Shown: one piece after another, positions 35,862 to 48,639 of the stretch
How positions within the stretch are numbered: position 1 is the first letter of the stretch
Layout of the letters: the number at the start of each line of letters is the position of its first letter
Assembly: GCF_036320965.1 (NCBI RefSeq)
Contig: NC_092248.1
Span: forward strand, 24,456,977-24,520,976
Direction of reading: 5' to 3'
Length of the DNA: 64,000 bases
DNA from: Panulirus ornatus
Taxonomy: Eukaryota > Arthropoda > Malacostraca > Decapoda > Palinuridae
Position numbers and translations under genes: made by a program
The notes under the pieces: model-generated
The model's input: the letters and a program-made list of their open reading frames with translations, nothing else
The model's database searches: none
What the model was told of the DNA's origin: nothing

Positions 35862-38800
35862 TCCTGGGGATAGGGGTGAAAGAATACTTCCCAAGCATTC
35901 CTCACGTGTCGTAGAAAGCGACTAGAGGGGACGGAAGAGGGGGGCCAGAAATCCTCCTCTCCTTGTATCTTTTAACTTTATAAAAAATGGGAAACAGAAG
36001 CAGTCACGCGGGGAGTGCTCATCCTCCTCGTAGACTCAGGTTGGGGTGTCTAAATGTGTGTGGATGTAACCAAGATGTGAAAAAAGGAGAGATAGGTAGT
36101 ATGTTTGAGGAAAGGAACCTGGACGTTTTGGCTCTGAGTGAAACGAAGCTCAAGGGTAAAGGGGAAGAGTGGTTTGGGAATGTCTTGGGAGTTAAGTCAG
36201 GGGTTAGTGAGAGGACAAGAGCAAGGGAAGGAGTAGCAGTACTCCTGAAACAGGAGTTGTGGGAGTATGTGATAGAATGTAAGAAAGTAAATTCTCGATT
36301 AATATGGGTAAAACTTAAAGTTGATGGAGAGAGATGGGTGATTAATGGTGCATATGCACCTGGGCATGAGAAAAATGATCATGAGAGGCAAGTGTTTTGG
36401 AAGCAGCTGAATGAGTGTGTTGGTGGTTTTGATGCATGCGACTGGGTTATAGTGATGGATGAATTGAATGCAAAGGTGAGTAATGTGGCAGTTGAGGGAA
36501 TAATTGGTATACATGGGGTGATCAGTGTTGTAAATGGAAATGGTGAAGAGCTTGTAAATTTATGTGCTGAGAAAGGACTGGTGATTGGGAATACCTGGTT
36601 TAGAAAGCGAGATATACATAAGTATACTTATGTAAGTAGGAGAGATGGCCAGAGAGTGTAATTGGATTACGTGTTAATTGACAGGCGCGCGAAAGAGAGA
36701 CTTTTGGATGTAAATGTGCTGAGAGGTGGAACTGGAGGGATGTCTGATCATTATCTTGTGGAGGCTAAGGTGAAGATTTGTATGGGTTTTCAGAAAAGAA
36801 GAGTGAATGTTGGGGTTAAGAGGGTGGTGGGAGTAAGTGAGCTTGGGAAGGAGACTTGTGTGAGGAAGTACCACGAGAGAATGAGTACAGAATGGAAAAA
36901 GGTGAGAACAATGGAAGGAAAGGGAGTGGGGGAGGAATGGAATGTATTTAGGGAATCAGTGATGGATTGCGCAAAAGATGCTTGTGGCATGAGAAGAGTG
37001 GGAGGTGGGTTGATTAGAAAGGGTAGTGAGTGGTGGGATGAAGAAGTAAGATTATTAGTGAAAGAGAAGAGAGAGGCATTTGGACGATTTTTGCAGGGAA
37101 AAATGCAATTGAGTGGGAGATGTATAAAAGAAAGAGACAGGAGGTCAAGAGAAAGGTGCAAGAGGTAAAAAAAAGGGCAAATGAGAGTTGGGGTGAGAGA
37201 GTATCATTAAATTTTAGGGAGAATAAAAAGATGTTCTGGAAGGAGGTAAATAAAGTGCGTAAGACAAGGGAGCAAATGGGAACTTCAGTGAAGGTCGCAT
37301 ATGGGGAGGTGATAACAAGTAGTGGTGATGTGAGAAGGAGATGGAGTGAGTATTTTGAAGGTTTGTTGAATGTGTTTGATGATAGAGTGGCAGATATAGG
37401 GTGTTTTGGTCGAGGTGATGTGCAAAGTGAGCGTGTTAGGGAAAATGATTTGGTAAACAGAGAAGAGGTAATAAAAGCTTTGCGGAAGATGAAAGCCGTC
37501 AAGGCAGCAGGTTTGGATGGTATTGCAGTGGAATTTATTAAAATAGGGGGTGACTGTATTATTGTCTGGTTGGTAAGGTTATTTAATGTATGTATGACAC
37601 ATGGTGAGGTGCCTGTGGATTGGCGGAATGCGTGTATAGTGCCATTATACAAAGGTAAAGGGGATAAAAGTGAGTGCTCAAATTACAGAGGTATAAGTTT
37701 GTTGAGTAATCCTGGTAAATTATATGGGAGGGTATTGATTGAGAGGGTTAAGGCATGTACAGAGCATCAGATTGGGGAAGAGCAGTGTGGTTTCAGAAGT
37801 GGTAGAGGAGGTGTGGATCAGGTGTTTCCCTTGAAGAATGTATGTGAGAAATACTTAGTAAAGCAAATGGATTTGTAGGTAGCATTTATGGATCTGGAGA
37901 AGTCATATGATAGAGTTGATAGAGATGATCTGTGGAAGGTATTAAGAATATATGGTGTGAGAGGCAAGTTGTTAGAAGCAGTGAAAAGTTTTTATCGAGG
38001 ATGTAAGGCATGTGTACGTGTAGGAAGAGAGGAAAGTGATTGGTTCTCAATGAATGTAGGTTTACGGCAGGGGTGTGTGTTGTCTTCATGGTTGTTTAAT
38101 TTGTTTATGGATGGGGTTGTTAGGGAGGTGAATGCAAACGTTTTGGAAAGAGGGGCAAGTATGAAGTCTGTTGTGGATGAGAGAGCTTGGAAAGTGAGTC
38201 AGTTGTTCGCTGATGATACACTGCTGGTGGCTGATTCATGTGAGAAACTGCAGAAGCTGGTGACTGAGTTTGGTAAAGTGTGTGAAGAAGAAAGTTAAGA
38301 GTGAATATGAATAAGAGCAAGGTTATTAGGTACAGTAGGGTTAGGGTCAAGTCAATTGGGAGGTAAGTTTGAATGGAGAAAAACTGGAGGAAGTAAAGTG
38401 TTTTAGATATCTGGGAGTGGATCTGGCAGCGGATGGAACCATGGAAGCGGAAGTGGATCAGAGGGTGGGGGAGGGGGCGAAAATTCTGGGAGCCTTGAAG
38501 AATGTGTGGAAGTCGAGAACATTATCTCGAAAAGCAAAAATGTCTATGTTTGAAGGAATAGTGGTTCCAACAATGTTGTATGATTTCGAGGCGCGGGCTA
38601 TGGATAGAGTTGTGCGCAGGAGGATGGATGTGCTGGAAATGAGATGTTTGAGGACAATGTGTGGTGTGAGGTGGTTTCATCGAGTAAGTAACGTAAGGGT
38701 AAGAGAGATGTGTGGAAATAAAAAGAGTGTGGTTGAGAGAGCATAAGAGGGTGTTTTAAATTGGTTTTGGCACATGGAGAGAATGAGTGAGGAAAGATTG

Positions 38801-39159
38801 ACCAAGAGGATATATGTGTCGGAGGTGGAGGGAACGAGGAGAAGTGGGAGACCAAATTGGAGGTGGAAAGATGGAGTGATAAAGATTTTGAGCGATATGG
38901 GCCTGAACATGCAGGAGGGCGAAAGGAGGGCAAGGAATAGAGTGAATTAGATCGATGTGGTATACCGGGGTTGAGGTGCTGTCAGTGGATTGAATCAGGG
39001 CATGTGAAGCGTCTCGGGTAAACCATGGAAAGCTGGGTGGGTATGTATATTTGCGTGTTTGGACGTATGTATATACATGTGTATTGTGGTGGGTTGGGCC
39101 ATTTCTTTCGTCTGTTTGCTTGCGCTAACTCGCAAACGCGGGAGACAGCAACAAAGCAA

Positions 39160-39160
<1 letters not shown>
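35862..39160 (+). mobile_element. Full-length RTE-like LINE, short tail, inactivated
   Basis: Complete from the CCTGGGGATAGGGGTGAAAG head (35863) to the terminal hairpin (39110-39158). The endonuclease starts near 35987 (GSAHPPRRLRLGCLNVCGCN) and has LALSETKLKGKGEEW and INGAYAPGHEKNDHE, but GDLN is replaced by VMDELNAK and a TAA precedes LDYVLIDRR (36659). Frames continue 36662-37168, 37120-37878 (pre-RT linker and first RT motifs), 37888-38298 (MDLEKSYDRVDRDDLW, GLRQGCVLSS, a shortened QLFADDTLLVADS) and 38369-38746, with later stops (38744, 38948). The layout gives the family's architecture: about 150-nt 5'UTR, one long EN-RT frame of roughly 1000 codons, and a short 3'UTR. No longer able to code for its own proteins. 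Confidence 0.9.
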
Positions 39161-39328
<168 letters not shown>

Positions 39329-39329
39329 T

Positions 39330-39572
39330 CTTTCTTTAATACTATCTGCCATTTCCCGCATTAGCGAGGTAGCGTTTAGAACAGAGGACTGGGCCTTTGA
39401 GAGAATATCCTCACGTGGCCCCCTTCTCTGTTCCTTCTTTTAGAAAATTAAAAAAAAATGAGAGGGGAGGATTTCCAGCCCCCCGCTCCCTTCCCTTTTA
39501 GTCGGCCTGCTACGACACGCAGGGAATACGTGGGGAAGGTATTCTTTCTCCCCTATCCCCAGGAATAATAGA
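39330..39572 (-). mobile_element. Non-autonomous RTE-derived element
   Basis: Second copy of the 14452-14716 element, on the minus strand: tail CCATTTCCCGCATTAGCGAG near 39350, private middle, and head ending in CTCCCCTATCCCCAGG at 39561-39565. It is tail-to-tail with the RTE at 35862-39160. Confidence 0.8.
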
Positions 39573-39964
39573 TCCATACATATACATGTATATACATAAA
39601 CATATATACATATATACACAGACACAACATGTACCATATTCATCACTTGCCACCGTCCGTCCGTTCCCACCCTGCCCCACAGAAAACATCATCTTCACCC
39701 CCCTGCATCAGCGAGGTAGTGCCCAGAACAGTATGTTTATCCACTTCTCTTACCTTGGTATTTATTTTTTCCTCTAAAACATCATGAATGATATTTCACT
39801 TGGTTTGTTGATTGTATCTGCACACACCACCAAATACATTGAAGTTTCAAAATGAATGGCAGCAGAACCAACATACCATTTACCCGGAGAAGCAGCATAG
39901 TAAGAATCTCTCAGTTACACGAGCTCCCAATGCCGCTGGTGTCTGGCATTCCACAAGGTTCCCT
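39573..39964 (+). other. Mixed repeat remnants and a possible RT fragment abutting the gap
   Basis: 39573-39640 is TA-rich. 39640-39735 has another variant of the tail motif (ATCAGCGAGGTAGTGCCCAG). 39852-39964 reads ...LHELPMPLVSGIPQGS on the plus strand; SGIPQGS resembles the SGVPQGSVLGP motif of CR1/Jockey-type RTs, but the gap cuts it off. Confidence 0.4.
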
Positions 39965-40064
39965 NNNNNNNNNNNNNNNNNNNNNNNNNNNNNNNNNNNN
40001 NNNNNNNNNNNNNNNNNNNNNNNNNNNNNNNNNNNNNNNNNNNNNNNNNNNNNNNNNNNNNNNN
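39965..40064. other. Assembly gap (100 N)
   Basis: Exactly 100 N, a conventional placeholder for unknown length. It separates contigs C1 and C2. Confidence 0.99.
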
Positions 40065-40225
40065 CTGACGTGCCACCACCCCAGGAACATCTCAACCCCT
40101 CCTGACGCCAAACACCCAGGAACCCCTCACCCATCTCCCTGACGGCCACACTCCAGAACACTCATCCCTCCTCCCGAAACGGCCACCCATCCCCGAAATT
40201 CCCTTAACCCTCTCCTGCTCCTCAC
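40065..40225. repeat. 37-bp minisatellite, degenerate copy
   Basis: A few units of the CTGACGGCCACACYCCAGGA repeat, diverged; the larger array is at 55768-56290. It begins at the gap edge, so its true length is unknown. Confidence 0.8.
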
Positions 40226-40339
40226 CTCCCTCATGTACAGTCCCTCTCCAGACAAACATCAAGGCAGATATTGACAGCTTCATCACCCATCCGCCAGTAT
40301 CAATCTATCTATTGATGATTTATATTATCTATAAACTAT

Positions 40340-40616
<277 letters not shown>

Positions 40617-42175
40617 TTACTTTGTCGCTGTCTCCCGCGTTTGCGAGGTAGCGCAAGGAAACAGACGAAAGAAATGGCCCAACTCACCCCCATACACATG
40701 TATATACATACGTCCACACACGCAAATATACATACCTACACAGCTTTCCATGGTTTACCCCAGACGCTTCACATACCCTGATTCAATCCACTGACAGCAC
40801 GTCAACCCCGGTATACCACATCGATCCAATTCACTCTATTCCTTGCCCTCCCTTCACCCTCCTGCATGTCCAGGCGCCGATCACACAAAATCTTTTTCAC
40901 TCCATCTGTCCACCTCCAATTTGGTCTCCCACTTCTCGTTCCCTCCACCTCCGACACATATATCCTCTTGGTCAATCTTTCCGCACTCATTCTCTCCATG
41001 TGCCCAAACCATTTCAAAACACCCTCCTCTGCTCTCTCAACCACGCTCTTTTTATTTCCACACATCTCTCTTACCCTTACGTTACTTACTCGATCAAACC
41101 AACTCAAACCACACATTGTCCTCAAACATCTCATTTCCAGCACATCCATCCTCCTGCGCACAACTCTATCCATGGCCCACGCCTCGCAACCATACAACAT
41201 TGTTGGAACCACTATTCCTTCAAATATACACATTTTTGCTTTCCGAGATAATGTTCTCGACTTCCACACATTCTTCAAGGCTCCCAGAATTTTCGCCCCC
41301 TCCCCCACCCTATGATCCACTTCCGCTTCCATGGTTCCATCCGCTGCCAGATCCACTCCCAGATATCTAAAACACTTTACTTCCTCCAGTTTTTCTCCAT
41401 TCAAACTTACCTCCCAATTGACTTGACCCTCAACACTACTGTACCTAATAACCTTGCTCTTATTCACATTTACTCTTAACTTTCTTCTTTCACACACTTT
41501 ACCAAACTCAGTCACCAGCTTCTGCAGTTTCTCACATGAATCAGCCACCAGCGCTGTATCATCAGCGAACAACAACTGACTCACTTCCCAAGCTCTCTCA
41601 TCCCCAACAGACTTCATACTTGCCCCTATTTCCAAAACTCTTGCATTCACCTCCCTAACAACCCCATCCATAAACAAATTAAACAACCATGGAGACATCA
41701 CACACCCCTGCCGCAGACCTACATTCACTGAGAACCAATCACTTTCCTCTCTTCCTACACGTACACATGCCTTACATCCTCGATAAAAACTTTTCACTGC
41801 TTCTAACAACTTGCCTCCCACACCATATATTCTTAATGCCTTCCACAGAGCATCTCTATCAACTCTATCATATGCCTTCTCCAGATCCATAAATGCTACA
41901 TACAAATCCATTTGCTTTTCTAAGTATTTCTCACATACATTCTTCAAAGCAAACACCTGATCCACACATCCTCTACCACTTCTGAAACCACACTTCTCTT
42001 CCCCAATCTGATGCTCAGTACATGCCTTCACCCTCTCAATCAATACCCTCCCATATAATTGACCAGGAATACTCAAAAAACTTATACCTCTGTAATTTGA
42101 GCACTCACTCTTATCCCCTTTGCCTTTGTACAATGGCACTATGCACGCATTCCGCCAATCCTCAGGCACCTCACA
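40617..42175 (-). mobile_element. RTE-like LINE, 5'-truncated, short tail, intact RT core
   Basis: Terminal motif at 40622-40675, short 3'UTR, and one uninterrupted minus-strand frame (within 42370-40802) from EVPEDWRNACIVPLYKGKGD through the RT ([48 protein letters not shown]) and the C-terminus to NWIDVVYRG. The frame reads on upstream into non-RTE-coding tail sequence (42176 on), so the first 70 codons of the 522-codon ORF are not genuine protein. The endonuclease is missing. Confidence 0.9.
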
Positions 42176-42962
42176 TATATATAGACACACACATATATAT
42201 ATAGACACACACATACACATATATATACATATATACACATGCACACAATTCACACTGTCTGCCTTTATTTCTTCCCATCGCCACCTCGCCACATATGGAT
42301 AACAACACCCACCCCCCTCATGTGCGCGAGGTAGCGCTAGGAAAAGACAACAAAGGCCCAATTCGTTCACACTCAGTCTCTAGCTGTCATACAATGATGC
42401 CAGAAACCACAGCTCCCTTTCCACATCCAGGCCCCACAGAACATTCCATGGTTTACCGCAGACGTTTCACAAGCCCTGATTCAATCCATTGACAACACGT
42501 CGACCCCGGTATACCACATCGATCCAACTCACTCTATTCCTTGCCCGCCTTTCACCCTCCTGCATGTTCAGGCCCCGATCACTCAAAATCTTTTTCACTC
42601 AATCTTTCCACCTCCAATTTGGTCTCCCATTTCTCCTCGTTCCCTCCACCTCCGACACATATATCCTCTTGGTCAATCTTTCCTCACTCATTCTCTCCAT
42701 GTGATCAAACCAATTCAAAATACTCTCTTCTTCTCTCTCAACCAAGCTCTTCTTATTTCCACACATCTCTCTTACGCTTACATTACTTACTCGATCGAAC
42801 CACCTCACACCACATATTGTCCTCAACCATCTCATTTCCAGCACATCCACCCTCCTGCGCACTACTCTATCCATAGCCCACGCCTCGCAACCATACAACA
42901 TTGTTGGAACAACTATTCCTTCAAACATAGCCATTTTTGCTTTCGGATATAATGTTCTCGAC
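42176..42962 (-). mobile_element. RTE-like LINE 3' fragment, long tail
   Basis: Long 3'UTR (42190-42510, with the internal motif GCGCGAGGTAGCGCTAGG but without the terminal hairpin), then the carboxy-terminal frame 42934-42599 (GCEAWAMDRVVRRRVDVLEM; HMERMSEERLTKRIYVSEVE). It joins the neighbouring minus copy at GAGGTGCC/(TA) and, at 42962, abuts a plus-strand copy without a spacer. Confidence 0.85.
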
Positions 42963-45751
42963 TTTAAAAAGCGAGATATACATAAGTATACGTATGTAAG
43001 TAGGAGAGATGGCCAGAGAGCGTTATTGGATTACGTGTTAATTTACAGGCGAAAGAGAAACTTTTGGATGTTAATATGCTAAGAGGTGCAACTGGAGGGA
43101 TGTCTGATCATTTCTTGTGGAGGCGAAGATGAAGATTTGTATGGGTTTTCAGAAAAGAAGGAAGAATGTTGTGGGGAAGAGGGTGGTGAGAGTAAGTGAG
43201 CTTGGGAAGGAGACTTGTGTGAGGAAGTACCAGGAGAGACTGAGTACAGAATGGAAAAAGGTGAGAACAAAGGAGGTAAGGGAAGTGGGGGAGGAATGGG
43301 GTGTATTTAGGGAAGCAGTGATGGCTTGCGCAAAAGATGCTTGTGGCATGAGAAGCGTGGGAGGTGGTTTGATTGGAAAGGGTAGTGAGTGGTGGGATGA
43401 AGAAGTAAGATTACTAGTGAAAGAGAAGAGAAAGGCATTTGGACGATTTTTGCAGGGAAAAAATGCAAATGAGTGGGAGATGTATAAAAGAAAGAGACTG
43501 GAGATCAAGAGAAAGGTGCAAGAGGTGAAAAGGAGGGCAAATGAGAGTTGGGGTGAGAAAGTATCATTAAATTTTAGTGAGAATAAAAAGATGTTTTTGA
43601 AGGAGGTAAATAAAGTGCGTAAGACAAAGGAACAATTGGGAACGTCAGTGAAGGGGGCTAATAGGGAGGTGATAACAACTAATGGTGATGTGAGAAAGAG
43701 ATGGAGTAAGTATTTTGAAGGTTTGTTGAATGTGTTTGATGACAGAGTGGCAGATATAGGGTATTTTGGTCGAGAAGGTGTGCAAAATGAAAGAATTAGG
43801 GAAAATTATTTGGTAAACAGAAAAGAGGTAGTAAAAGCTTTGCGGAAGATGAAAGCCGTTAGGGCAGCGGGTTTGGATGGTTTTGCAGTGGAATTTATTA
43901 AAAAAGGGGGTGACTGTATTGTTGACTTGTTGGTAAGGTTATTGATGTATGTATGATTCATGGTGAGGTGCCTGAGGATTGCTTGCATAGTGCCATTGTA
44001 CAAAGGCAAAGGGGATAAAAGTGAGTGCTCAAATTACAGTGGTATAAGTTTCCTGAGTATTCCTGGTAAATTATATGGGAGGGTATTGAATGAGAGGGTG
44101 AAGGCATGTACAGAGCATCATATTGGGGAAGAGCGGTGTGGTTTCAGAAGTGGTAGAGGACGTGTGGATCAGGTGTTTGCTTTGAAGAATGTATGTGAGA
44201 AATACTTAGAAAAGCAAACGGATTTGTATGTAGCATTTATGCATCTGGAGAAGGCATATGATATAGTTGATAGAGATGCTCTGTGGAAGGTATTACGAAT
44301 ATATGGTGTGGGAGGCAAGTTGTTAGAAGCAGTGAAAAGTTTTTATCGAGGACGTAAGGCATGTGTACGTGTAGGAAGAGAGGAAAGTGATTGGTACTCA
44401 GTGAATGTAGGTTTGCGGCAGGGGTGTGTGATGTCTCCATAGCTGTTTAATTTGTTTATGGATGGGGTTGTTAGGGAGGTGAATGAAAGAGTTTTGGAAA
44501 GAGGGGCAAGTATGAAGTCTGTTGGGGATGAGAGAGCTTGGGAAGTGAGTCAGTTGTTGTTCGCTGATGATACAGCGCTGGTGGCTGATTTATGTGAGAA
44601 ACTGCAGAAGCTGGTGACTGAGTTTGGTAAAGTGTGAGAAAGAAAAAAGTTGAGAGTAAATGTGAATAAGAGTAAGGTTATTAGGTACAGTCGGGTTGAG
44701 GGTCAAGTAAATTGGGAAGTAAGTTTGAATGGAAAAAAACAGGAGGAAGTGAAGTGTTTTAGACATCTGGGATTGGATTTGGCAGCGGAAGTCAGTCATA
44801 GGGTGGTGGAGGGGGCGAAAATTCTGGAAGCCTTGAAGAATGTGTGGAAGTCGAGAACATTATCTTGGAAAGCAAAATTGGGTATGTTTGAAGGAATAGT
44901 GGTTCCAACAATGTTTTATGGTTGCGAGGCGTTGGCTGTGGATAGAGTTGTGCGCAGGAGGGTGGATGTGCTGGAAATGATAAGTTTGAGGAAAATATGT
45001 GGTGTTAGGTGGTTTGATCGAGTAAGTAATGTAATGGTAAGAGAGATTTGTGGTAATAAAAAGATTGTGGTTGAGAGAGCAGAAGAGGGTGTTTTGAAAT
45101 GGTTTGGTCACACGGAGAGAATGAGTGAGGAAAGATTGACCAAGAGGATATATGTGTCATAGGTGGAGGGAACGAGGAGAAGTGGGAGACCAAATTGGAG
45201 GTGGAATGATGGATTGAAAAAGATTTTGAGTGATCGGGGCCTGAACATGCAGGAGGGTGAAAGGCGTGCAAGGAATAGAGTGAATTGGAACGATGAGGTA
45301 TACCGGGGTCAACGTGCTGTCAATAGATTGAACCAGGGCTTGTGAAGCGTCTGGGGTAAACCATGCAAAGTTCTGTGGGGCCTGGATGTGGAAAGAGATC
45401 TGTTGTTTCGGTGCATTATTACATGCCAGCTAGAGACTGAGTGTGAACGAATGTGGCCCTTGTTGTCTTTTCATAGCGCTCCCTCGCACACATGAGGGGG
45501 GTGGGTGTTGTTATCCATATGTGGCGAGGTGGCGATGGAAATGAATAAAGGCAGACTATGAATTATGTACATGTCCATATATGTGTATGTCTCTGTGTGT
45601 ATATATATGTATACATTGGATGTATAGGTATGTATATGTGCTCTGTGTGGACGTGTATGTATATACATGTGTATATGGGTGGGTATGGTCATTGTTTTGT
45701 CTGTTTCCTTGCGCTACCTCGCTAACGAGGGAGACAGCGACAAAGCAAAAT

Positions 45752-45755
<4 letters not shown>
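42963..45755 (+). mobile_element. RTE-like LINE, 5'-truncated in endonuclease, long tail
   Basis: Begins at KKRDIHKYTYVSRRDGQRAL of the endonuclease. There is a deletion in the LIDRR region (43045) and a long frame 43117-43956 (SELGKETCVRKYQERLSTEW; linker; EYFEG replaced by KYFEG; AAGLDGFAVEFIKKGGD). A deletion around WRN (43980) follows, then RT at 43960-44442 (MHLEKAYDIVDRDALW: Asp to His in the first catalytic position; GLRQGCVMSP) with a TAG after VMSP (44441), and 44452-44637 ([13 protein letters not shown]). The carboxy-terminal part 44650-45345 has a stop at 45160. The long 3'UTR ends at 45750. Inactive. Confidence 0.9.
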
Positions 45756-45819
<64 letters not shown>

Positions 45820-45837
45820 ATTCTTATTTATTTATTA
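45756..45837. repeat. (TA)n between tail-to-tail RTEs
   Basis: About 28 TA units and TTTATTCTTATTTA; the flanking RTE tails are inverted. Confidence 0.95.
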
Positions 45838-45980
45838 TACTTTGTCGCTGTCTCCCGCGTTTGCGAGGTACCGCAAGGAAACAGACGAAAGAAATGGCCC
45901 AACCCCCCCCCATACACATGTATATACATACGTCCACACACGCAAATACACATACCTACACAGCTTTCCATGGTTTACCT

Positions 45981-45981
<1 letters not shown>
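45838..45981 (-). mobile_element. RTE tail fragment, short-type
   Basis: Terminal motif with one change (GCGAGGTACCGC) and the short 3'UTR to CCATGGTTTACC, then broken by (TA)n at 45985. In the partner segment the same tail continues into a full minus-strand RTE (61820-64000). Confidence 0.85.
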
Positions 45982-45984
<3 letters not shown>

Positions 45985-46057
<73 letters not shown>

Positions 46058-46197
46058 GCGCTGATACATATAGGTATGTATATGTGCGTGTGTGGACGTG
46101 CATGTATATGCATGTGTATGTTGGTGTGTTTGGCCATTCTTTTGTCTATTTCCTTGTGCTCCCTTCGTAACGCGGGAGACAGCGACAAAGTATAATA
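45985..46197 (+). mobile_element. (TA)n and an orphan RTE tail
   Basis: (TA)n to 46053, then about 135 bp of RTE tail ending GCGGGAGACAGCGACAAAGT on the plus strand. No coding part. Confidence 0.8.
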
Positions 46198-46671
46198 AGT
46201 AAATATAAATGATGAATACATATAGTGATCAAATTCCACTGCTCTACTATAAGTAAGAATAGGTCTCCCAGCGGCCAGTCTTACAGACCAACAAACACGG
46301 TTAACTATTAAGTTCGTGGGTAAACACGGAGGACCGACAGTCAAGAAGTGAGCGCTTAACGCTTGCGCATCAACGACCATACCAACGACTCTGTGTCGCA
46401 GACTCGAACCGAAGTCCTGAACGTTGATACATAATACTTCTTATTATCTAACATCATCAATCTCACATACCTTTGCCCTCACCCTATAAATACTGAAGTT
46501 GACGAAGAGATTTAATTTACAGAATAAAACGCTATGAATCCTGGTTATAAGCCAAATATTTAACTATATTTCATTAACAGAATAATGTCACCAAACGATT
46601 TTAGAGAATTGCTTAAGAAGTTGTTCCTGAGGATGTGTTACTCATAGTACCAACGGTAACACTTGACTCAC
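46198..46671. other. Intronic sequence downstream of an IR exon, nothing recognised
   Basis: Follows the donor site of the IR exon on the minus strand. A fragment at 46330-46410 with a GACTCGAACC box-B-like string has no box A in the right position and was not called a tRNA. Confidence 0.5.
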
Positions 46672-46886
46672 CTGAACCCCCATCCTTCCCCTGCCATGAG
46701 AGGGTACTCAGTACGGCTGAAGTGAAGAGGTGTATAGCCATGTTTGTTGGTGTAGCTGGCGGCCACAGATGACAGCCCTGGGAACTTGAAGAAGAAATAC
46801 GAGTAGCCACCAGCCAAGACCCGTTGGAACTGCTCCTCCTTTGGGGCAAACTGAGGCCAGGTACCGATGAGAGTAAGCACAGTGGT
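46672..46886 (-). CDS. IR-family receptor exon (second ligand-binding lobe, GWGFR)
   Basis: The minus strand reads TTVLTLIGTWPQFAPKEEQF, QRVLAGGYSYFFFKFPGLSS, VAASYTNKHGYTPLHFSRTE and YPLMAGEGWGF(R), 71 codons plus 2 nt. VLAGGxSYFF near the start and Y(P/x)xxxxxGWGFRKGAP at the exon end are the hallmarks of the S2 ligand-binding half of IR and glutamate receptors; the WGFRKG(A)P element precedes the last helix of the lobe. Acceptor TTAG|ACC (46888-46887); donor TTCAG|GTGAGTC (46671-46670), excellent. The phase of the donor (2 nt, AG) fits the exon at 54973-55138, which starts G-AAA-GGC-GCA (K-G-A-P), completing ...GWGF-R-KGAP. That exon lies on the wrong side in the present coordinates. Confidence 0.85.
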
Positions 46887-47375
46887 CTAACTATGGATGT
46901 ATAAAGTGATTTCCCCATAAAACACCCGTCTCTCCCATGTTGATGTTGTGGAGGTGTCTACAGCCAACTTTTCAAGGAAAGATCTCGGAGGTAAGGTTTT
47001 GAACAGCCTGCCTTTCCGTTAACTTAACACAGTCGGTCATAAAGGACGTATCACATGTTTCAAAAACAGTTCTCCTCCAGTATTGAAATACGTGAGCGCT
47101 AAGTATGCTTAAACCACTTTATACCTCTTTTGAGACTAACTGGCGTTGCTGACGATCTCATAGTAAGAGATTAATTCAATATGCAATGGCAACAGTGTGT
47201 GTGGTAACCTAACCTGAATAATATCATAGTTAAAACAGATACGAATGTACATGTAAGATACTCACACCTGTACCACTACTAATCCAGCTAACCTACATAT
47301 ACATTGTGCAGTCATATAGCAGCGGCTTGTGCCAGTCGTAGTGCAGCAGTCCAGAGTAACTGGAAATGCACTTTT
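46887..47375. other. No recognised gene; probably IR intron
   Basis: Upstream (minus sense) of the exon above. I looked for an IR pore or TM exon here and did not find one. Confidence 0.45.
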
Positions 47376-47742
47376 AAGTAAATACAGGAGTTTTGGAGGG
47401 GCGAATATGTAGTCTGTTAAGGATGAGGGTTTTTGGGAAGTGAGTCAGCTGTTGTTCGCTGATGATATAGCGCTGGTGGCTGATTCGAGTGAGAAGCTGC
47501 ATAAGCTGGTAACTGAGTTTGGAAAAGTGTGTGGTAGGAGAAGGTTGAGAGTAAATGTGAATAAGAGCAAGGTTATTAGGTTCAGTAGGGTTGAAGTACA
47601 AGTTAGTTGGATGTAAGTCTGAAGGGAGAAAAACTGGAGGAAATGAGATGTTTTAGATTTCTGGAAGTAGACTTAGTAGCGGATGGAGCCATGGAAGCGG
47701 AAGTGAATCACAGGGTGGGGAAGGGGGCGAAGGTTCAGATGA
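47376..47742 (+). mobile_element. Old RTE-like fragment (FADD region)
   Basis: Plus strand: LLFADDIALVADSSEKLHKL-like sequence at 47448-47520, then [20 protein letters not shown] with frameshift, ending near VNHRVGKGAKV. More diverged than the long copies. Confidence 0.75.
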
Positions 47743-48497
47743 CGACAGGAAAACAGACAACAAAGCCATATTCGTTCACAATCAGTCTCTAGCTGTCATG
47801 TGTGAAGCACCAAAACTACAGCCCCCTATCCACACCCAGTCTCCACAGACAGATAATTCACATGCTGTGGTTCAGCTCACTGAGAGCACGTCGACACCGG
47901 TACACCGCATCGCTCCAATTACCTCTATTCCTTGCACGCCTCTGACCTTCCTGTATGTTCAGGCCCCGATCGCTCAAAATCCTTTTCACTCTATCCTTCC
48001 ACCTCCAATTTAGTCTCCCACTTCTTGTTCCCTCCACCTCTAATAAATATATCCTCTCTGTAAATCTTTCCTCACTCATTCTCTCCATATGTCCAAACCA
48101 TTTCAATGCACACTCTTCTGTTCTCTCAACCACACTCTTTTTGTCACCACACATCTCTCCTACCATTTCATTACTTACTCGATAAACCACCTCACACCAC
48201 TTATGGTCCTTAAACATTTCATTTCCAATACATCCACTCTCCTCCGCACAACCCTATCTATAGTAATGACTCGCAACCATATGACATTATTAGAACCACA
48301 AGTCCTTCAAACATACCCATTTTTGCTCTTCGAGATGATGTTCTCTCCTTCCACACATTCTTCATCGCTCTCAGAACCTTCGCCTCCTCCCCCACCCTGT
48401 GATTTACTTTCGCTTCCATGATTTCATCAGCTGCTAAGTACACTCCCAGATTTCTAAAACACTTCATTTCCTCCAGTTTTCCTCCATTCAAACTGGG
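47743..48497 (-). mobile_element. Old RTE-like 3' fragment
   Basis: Minus strand from a partial 3'UTR through HMERMSEERFTERIYLLEVE and FEGLVVLIMSYGCESLL to NGGKLEEMKCFRNLGVYLAA (48491-48258). Several frameshifts. Abuts the previous fragment in inverted orientation. Confidence 0.75.
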
Positions 48498-48639
48498 AGG
48501 AGATTTTCTCTAACAGCATATTCACGGTTAATAATCTTTTCTTTTCATGCTTTATAATTGTCTCAAATTTGTTCTACCATTAGGTGAGTGCTCAAAAACT
48601 AGTTATCCAAAACTATCCATTTTATCTCAATTAAGCTTT

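Noticed and set aside
40802..42370. The 522-codon ORF (and its partner 56852-58420) as a complete host protein
   Set aside because: RT and C-terminal domain of an RTE read through from an adjacent long-tail 3'UTR. The first 70 codons are tail and TA-rich sequence.
46330..46410. tRNA-like string with GACTCGAACC
   Set aside because: Box A- and box B-like strings are in the wrong order for one strand and no cloverleaf can be drawn.
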